This document shows positions 42,640 through 44,900 of a DNA stretch of 44,900 nt, one piece after another; positions within the stretch are counted from its first letter, which is position 1, and every line of letters starts with the position of its first letter. Where the stretch lies: contig JBFMFH010000001.1 in the NCBI GenBank assembly GCA_040752275.1, positions 1-44,900 of the forward strand, given 5' to 3'. The stretch comes from JBFMFH01 sp040752275 (GTDB taxonomy: Bacteria > Acidobacteriota > Vicinamibacteria > Vicinamibacterales > JAKQTR01). A model generated the notes under the pieces. The model was not told the DNA's origin, made no database searches, and saw only the letters and a program-made list of their open reading frames with translations. The translations under genes were made by a program, and so were the position numbers.

Positions 42640-43857
42640 TCACCGGCTCCGAGGCTCGATCGAGGCCCGCTCGCTGTTCCACATCAGGCCGTCGAGGGCG
42701 TACGCGCGCGGGTCGATGACCCGGGAGGGCGCGAAGAACGGAAAGTCGAACCGCACGGGATCGCCTTCCCGCGCGCCGGGAATTGGCATCAGCCGGGCCG
42801 TCAGCGGCTTGTCGAGGCGCAGCGCGAGGGCGGCCATGTCCATGAGGATTGCCGCGATGGCGCCCTCGTCTATGCGGCCCGGCAGCGGGACCGTGTCGAG
42901 GCCGGTGCCGCACACGGTCGAGTAGAGCAACAGGTCCTGGACCGTCAGGAGGTCTTGATCCGCGCGTCCGGCCAGCACGGCATCCTCGAAGACCGGGAAG
43001 AAGAGCCCCGAGAAGCCGGCGCGGGAAAACCGGGCGCGATCGAGGGTGCTGGCGAGCCAGGCGGCCGCCGCGACGGTGCCGGCATCGCCCGTACGGCCGC
43101 CCATCAGGCGTTCGACGGCAGCGCAGGTCGACCGGGCCTGGTCGGGAAACGGCGCGAGCGAGAAGTCGATGCCTCCGAAGCGGGCGTCGCCGCCTGCGAG
43201 TGCGCGTTCGACCACGGACGCCATTCGGCTCGCGTCGTGCTCGACCAGCTCGACCATCCTGTCGCCAGCGGCCTCGAGGGACGGCGACTCCTGGCACGCC
43301 AGCACCGCGGCCGGCGCGCCTTCGACGCCGAGGGCGGCCACGGGCTGACCCCCGTCGTGGTACGACGCTGGCAGAAACGGGATGCCCGGTGGCACATTGG
43401 CCAGCGCCGCGAACCGCAGGTTGGCGAAGCCGTCCGATCCGATGCGGGCATTTCGATGGATGATCGACGCGGCGGCGCGCACGGCGCTCAGGTCGATGCC
43501 CCGCTCGTGCGTGGCGATGACGGCCGACGCGAACGCCGCCGTCGTCACTTCGAGGGCGTCCGGGATGGCCGCGAAGGCTCCAGGCGGATCGCCTGGCCGC
43601 GCCGGGCCGATTGTGACGTACTCGAACCCGTGTGCCAGACAGCGGGCCTGCAGCTCGCGCGCGAAGTCGACCACCTCGTCCGGGCGCGCCAGGCCGGGGA
43701 ACGGCGCCGACGCGAAGCGGGTCGTCTGAACGGTGAAGCCCGCCTCCTGGAGCGCGGCGCGCAGATCGGCCGCGATCCGCCCGGCGCGCGTGATGACGTC
43801 GCAGTCGATCGGGAAGCCGGGATTGGCGAAGACGGTGACGGTTCGAATGTCGACCAT
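42640..43857 (-). CDS. DUF711 (UPF0210-related) family protein
   Basis: 405 residues. The sequence follows the DUF711 pattern: IRTVTVFANPGFPID at the N-terminus, GFEYVTIGPARPGDP, HERGIDLSAVRAAASIIHRNA, FANLRFAALANVPPGIPFLPASYHDG, FGGIDFSLAPFPDQARS, and GTGLDTVPLPG near the end. The family is related to pyruvate formate-lyase-like folds, but its activity is not established. The start is set at ATG 43857 (MVDIRTVT), since the next upstream choice would run into the promoter. It faces the NosL-like gene across a short divergent gap with a shared TACAAT-type element. Confidence 0.9.
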   Translation of the reverse strand: MVDIRTVTVFANPGFPIDCDVITRAGRIAADLRAALQEAGFTVQTTRFASAPFPGLARPDEVVDFARELQARCLAHGFEYVTIGPARPGDPPGAFAAIPDALEVTTAAFASAVIATHERGIDLSAVRAAASIIHRNARIGSDGFANLRFAALANVPPGIPFLPASYHDGGQPVAALGVEGAPAAVLACQESPSLEAAGDRMVELVEHDASRMASVVERALAGGDARFGGIDFSLAPFPDQARSTCAAVERLMGGRTGDAGTVAAAAWLASTLDRARFSRAGFSGLFFPVFEDAVLAGRADQDLLTVQDLLLYSTVCGTGLDTVPLPGRIDEGAIAAILMDMAALALRLDKPLTARLMPIPGAREGDPVRFDFPFFAPSRVIDPRAYALDGLMWNSERASIEPRSR

Positions 43858-43881
43858 GCGGACTCGCCAAGGAAAGAGCAG

Positions 43882-43891
43882 ATTGTACAAT
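43882..43891. promoter_or_regulatory. Palindromic ATTGTACAAT, possible two-way -10 element
   Basis: A perfect 10-base palindrome giving TACAAT on both strands: 24 bases before the DUF711 ATG on the minus strand and 20-23 bases before the GGGAGGAG-ATG of the NosL-like gene on the plus strand. -35 matches are poor both ways. Confidence 0.5.
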
Positions 43892-43991
43892 GAGGGCCCG
43901 CGGGAGGAGCGATGATGACGTCGACCGGTCGAGCTCGCGTGTCCGGAGGGAGTCCGTCACCGAGCAGGCCCTTGAGCCGAGCCGACGGCGG

Positions 43992-44095
43992 CAGTCTGCA
44001 AAACGCCTCGGAGGACGAGGGGACCAGCCGGCGTAGTTGTCCGAGGAGCAGCCGCGAGCGGCACAGGCGGCCGCGACGAGGCAGCCGGCGGCCAG
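43992..44095 (+). repeat. Dispersed ~100-base element, copy B
   Basis: Begins CAGTCTGCAAAACGCCTCGG, contains GACGAGGGGACCAGCCGGCG and GGAGCAGCCGC, and is about 80% identical by eye to 35445-35545. It lies between a well-formed ribosome site with ATG (43902-43917) and the lipoprotein signal of the NosL-like gene, in frame with both. Confidence 0.75.
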
Positions 44096-44115
44096 CGGCC
44101 CGCAACGGGACGGAG

Positions 44116-44604
44116 ATGCGTTTTGCCGGCGAGCGCGAGCGGGCCGGCGAGCGTGATGGACTCCCTCCTGCCACCGGCTCCGGCCTGGCCGCAGTTGCAC
44201 TGCTGCTGCTCGCCTGCTGGGCCTGCGGCGGGTCCGTGCCGGGGCCGCAGCCCATCGCGCTCGGCAAGGACACCTGCGCGAAGTGCAGGAGCGTCATCAC
44301 CACGCTCGACGCGGCGGCTCAGATCGTGCACGAGGACGGTCGCGTCGTGTTCTATGACGATCTCGGCTGTCTTGCCACCGACCAGACCGCGCTCGCGGGC
44401 AGCGGCCGGTTCTACGTCCAGTTCGCCGGCGGCAAGGGCTGGATGCGCGTCGAGGACGTTCACTTTGCATCCCCAACGGACCGCACGTCGCCACAGGGCT
44501 ACAACTTCTTTGCCTACACCGAAGACGAGGCGCGGCAGATCGATCCGGACGGTTGGGCCAGGGGGTGGGGGGATCTGGTCGAAGAACTTGGACGGAAGAA
44601 GTAG
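44116..44604 (+). CDS. NosL-like copper/metal-binding lipoprotein
   Basis: 162 residues from ATG 44116. A hydrophobic segment ends in LLACWAC (lipobox-like), then the NosL-type core: ALGKDTCAKCRSVI with a Cys-x-x-Cys pair, AAQIVHEDGRVVFYDDLGCL, FYVQFAGGKGWMRVEDVHFA and NFFAYTEDEARQI. NosL-like proteins bind copper outside the cytoplasm; here the usual CGM after the first Cys is replaced. A stronger ribosome site (GGGAGGAG) precedes ATGs at 43912/43915, which would add ~68 residues mostly encoded by the dispersed repeat. I chose 44116 because that extension would bury the signal, but the true start is uncertain. No nitrous oxide reductase gene is nearby. Confidence 0.8.
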   Translation: MRFAGERERAGERDGLPPATGSGLAAVALLLLACWACGGSVPGPQPIALGKDTCAKCRSVITTLDAAAQIVHEDGRVVFYDDLGCLATDQTALAGSGRFYVQFAGGKGWMRVEDVHFASPTDRTSPQGYNFFAYTEDEARQIDPDGWARGWGDLVEELGRKK

Positions 44605-44620
44605 GTAGTAGGCAGTCGGC
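44600..44620. repeat. Heptamer array, 3 x AGTAGGY type
   Basis: Units AGTAGGT, AGTAGGC, AGTCGGC. The first overlaps the stop codon of the NosL-like gene. A sixth heptamer sequence in the window. Confidence 0.75.
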
Positions 44621-44621
44621 G

Positions 44622-44726
44622 TTCTCTGCCGCCGCGCGCGAGGGCCTCGCGAGGCGCGGGCACACCGTCATCCAGGGCCGGGGCGCGTTCGGCGGCTTCC
44701 AGGGGATTCTGATCGACCCGGCGATC
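44622..44726 (+). pseudogene. C-terminal relic of gamma-glutamyltransferase
   Basis: The plus strand reads FSAAAREGLARRGHTVIQG, then RGAFGGFQGILIDPAI, which matches the end region of gamma-glutamyltransferase (GGT), where LxxRGHxV is followed by GGFQGIxIDP-type sequence before the terminal DPRKDG. Neither the upstream body of the enzyme nor the terminal motif is present: the frame enters the NosL-like gene upstream and repeat DNA downstream. It is a fragment of about 35 codons with no start. Like the DAHP synthase relic, it directly borders heptamer repeats. Confidence 0.65.
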
Positions 44727-44740
44727 CGGCCGCGGCAGGG

Positions 44741-44795
44741 CTCGTCTGTGATCCTTCCCGCAGGCGCTACGCGGCGCTCGTCTGTGATCCTTCCC
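44741..44795. repeat. Direct repeat CTCGTCTGTGATCCTTCCC, 36 bases apart
   Basis: The 19-base unit occurs at 44741-44759 and 44777-44795, exactly repeated, just before the 104-base repeat copy at 44797. Confidence 0.85.
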
Positions 44796-44796
44796 T

Positions 44797-44900
44797 CGCG
44801 GGTCCTGTCGCCGGACAGCCCACCGCTGCTCAGACCCACAAACATGACCACGGCTGAGGGTCTTCCGCCGCGGCGGGCGCCCGTCCGGCGCCACCCGCTC
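44797..44900 (-). repeat. Dispersed 104-base repeat, copy 2 (cut by window end)
   Basis: 99 of 104 bases identical to 42411-42514, same orientation, with differences at five positions. The window ends inside or exactly at the end of this copy, so its full length is unknown. Confidence 0.9.

Overview
The window is GC-rich (roughly 67-70% by eye) bacterial chromosome, with genes on both strands, frequent GTG starts, and 1-4 base stop/start overlaps within operons. The gene set (zinc carboxypeptidase, YtcJ-type amidohydrolase, DUF711, YaiO barrel, SpoIIE-type phosphatase, pheS-pheT) and the repeat-rich intergenic regions suggest an Acidobacteriota (Vicinamibacteria-like) genome. That is an inference from style; no rRNA or tRNA gene is visible to confirm it.

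Layout. Bases 270-12126 (minus strand): a membrane-anchored phosphodiesterase-fold protein with TPRs, a tandem animal/fungal-type 6-phosphofructokinase, a SpoIIE/RsbU phosphatase, a stand-alone LigD phosphoesterase domain, an N-terminal relic of DAHP synthase, and a 1419-residue secreted M14 peptidase. Bases 12397-16323 (plus): the pxpABC 5-oxoprolinase operon with an MFS transporter. Bases 16405-20895: a sodium:solute symporter, divergent from a radical SAM gene whose in-frame TGA is almost certainly selenocysteine (tail Cys-Sec-Ala-Glu-Pro), followed by an ATP-grasp gene. Bases 20911-25217 (minus): a Tat-signal radical SAM protein, yggX, a molybdopterin oxidoreductase, a flavin-fold stress protein and a small secreted protein. 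Bases 25309-34026: a lipoprotein amidohydrolase, a membrane protein, a YaiO/TPR/sulfatase-fold surface cassette and a secreted TIM-barrel protein. Bases 34126-44604: dinB, an ABC exporter with an alpha/beta hydrolase, pheS-pheT, a DUF711 protein and a NosL-like lipoprotein. The right edge holds a C-terminal relic of gamma-glutamyltransferase.

Two things stand out. First, the selenoprotein: reading through TGA at 19393-19395 gives a 12-residue tail matching a radical SAM selenoprotein family. A 7-bp stem with an AGGTG loop lies 19 bases after the TGA, as expected for a bacterial SECIS. Second, the gaps are filled with 7-bp tandem repeats of at least six unrelated sequences (ACAGRAG, GGCGACR, GGGAYCR, GAAYCCC, ACTCAAG, AGTAGGY). 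These run into or sit inside several genes (the pxpC tail, the M14 peptidase tail, an in-frame insert in the ATP-grasp gene, the nosL-like stop) and lie next to both gene relics. Four other dispersed repeat families are also present in two or three copies each.

Most other long reading frames are antisense or shifted shadows produced by high GC and were left out. Function calls come from reading motifs; no database search was run.
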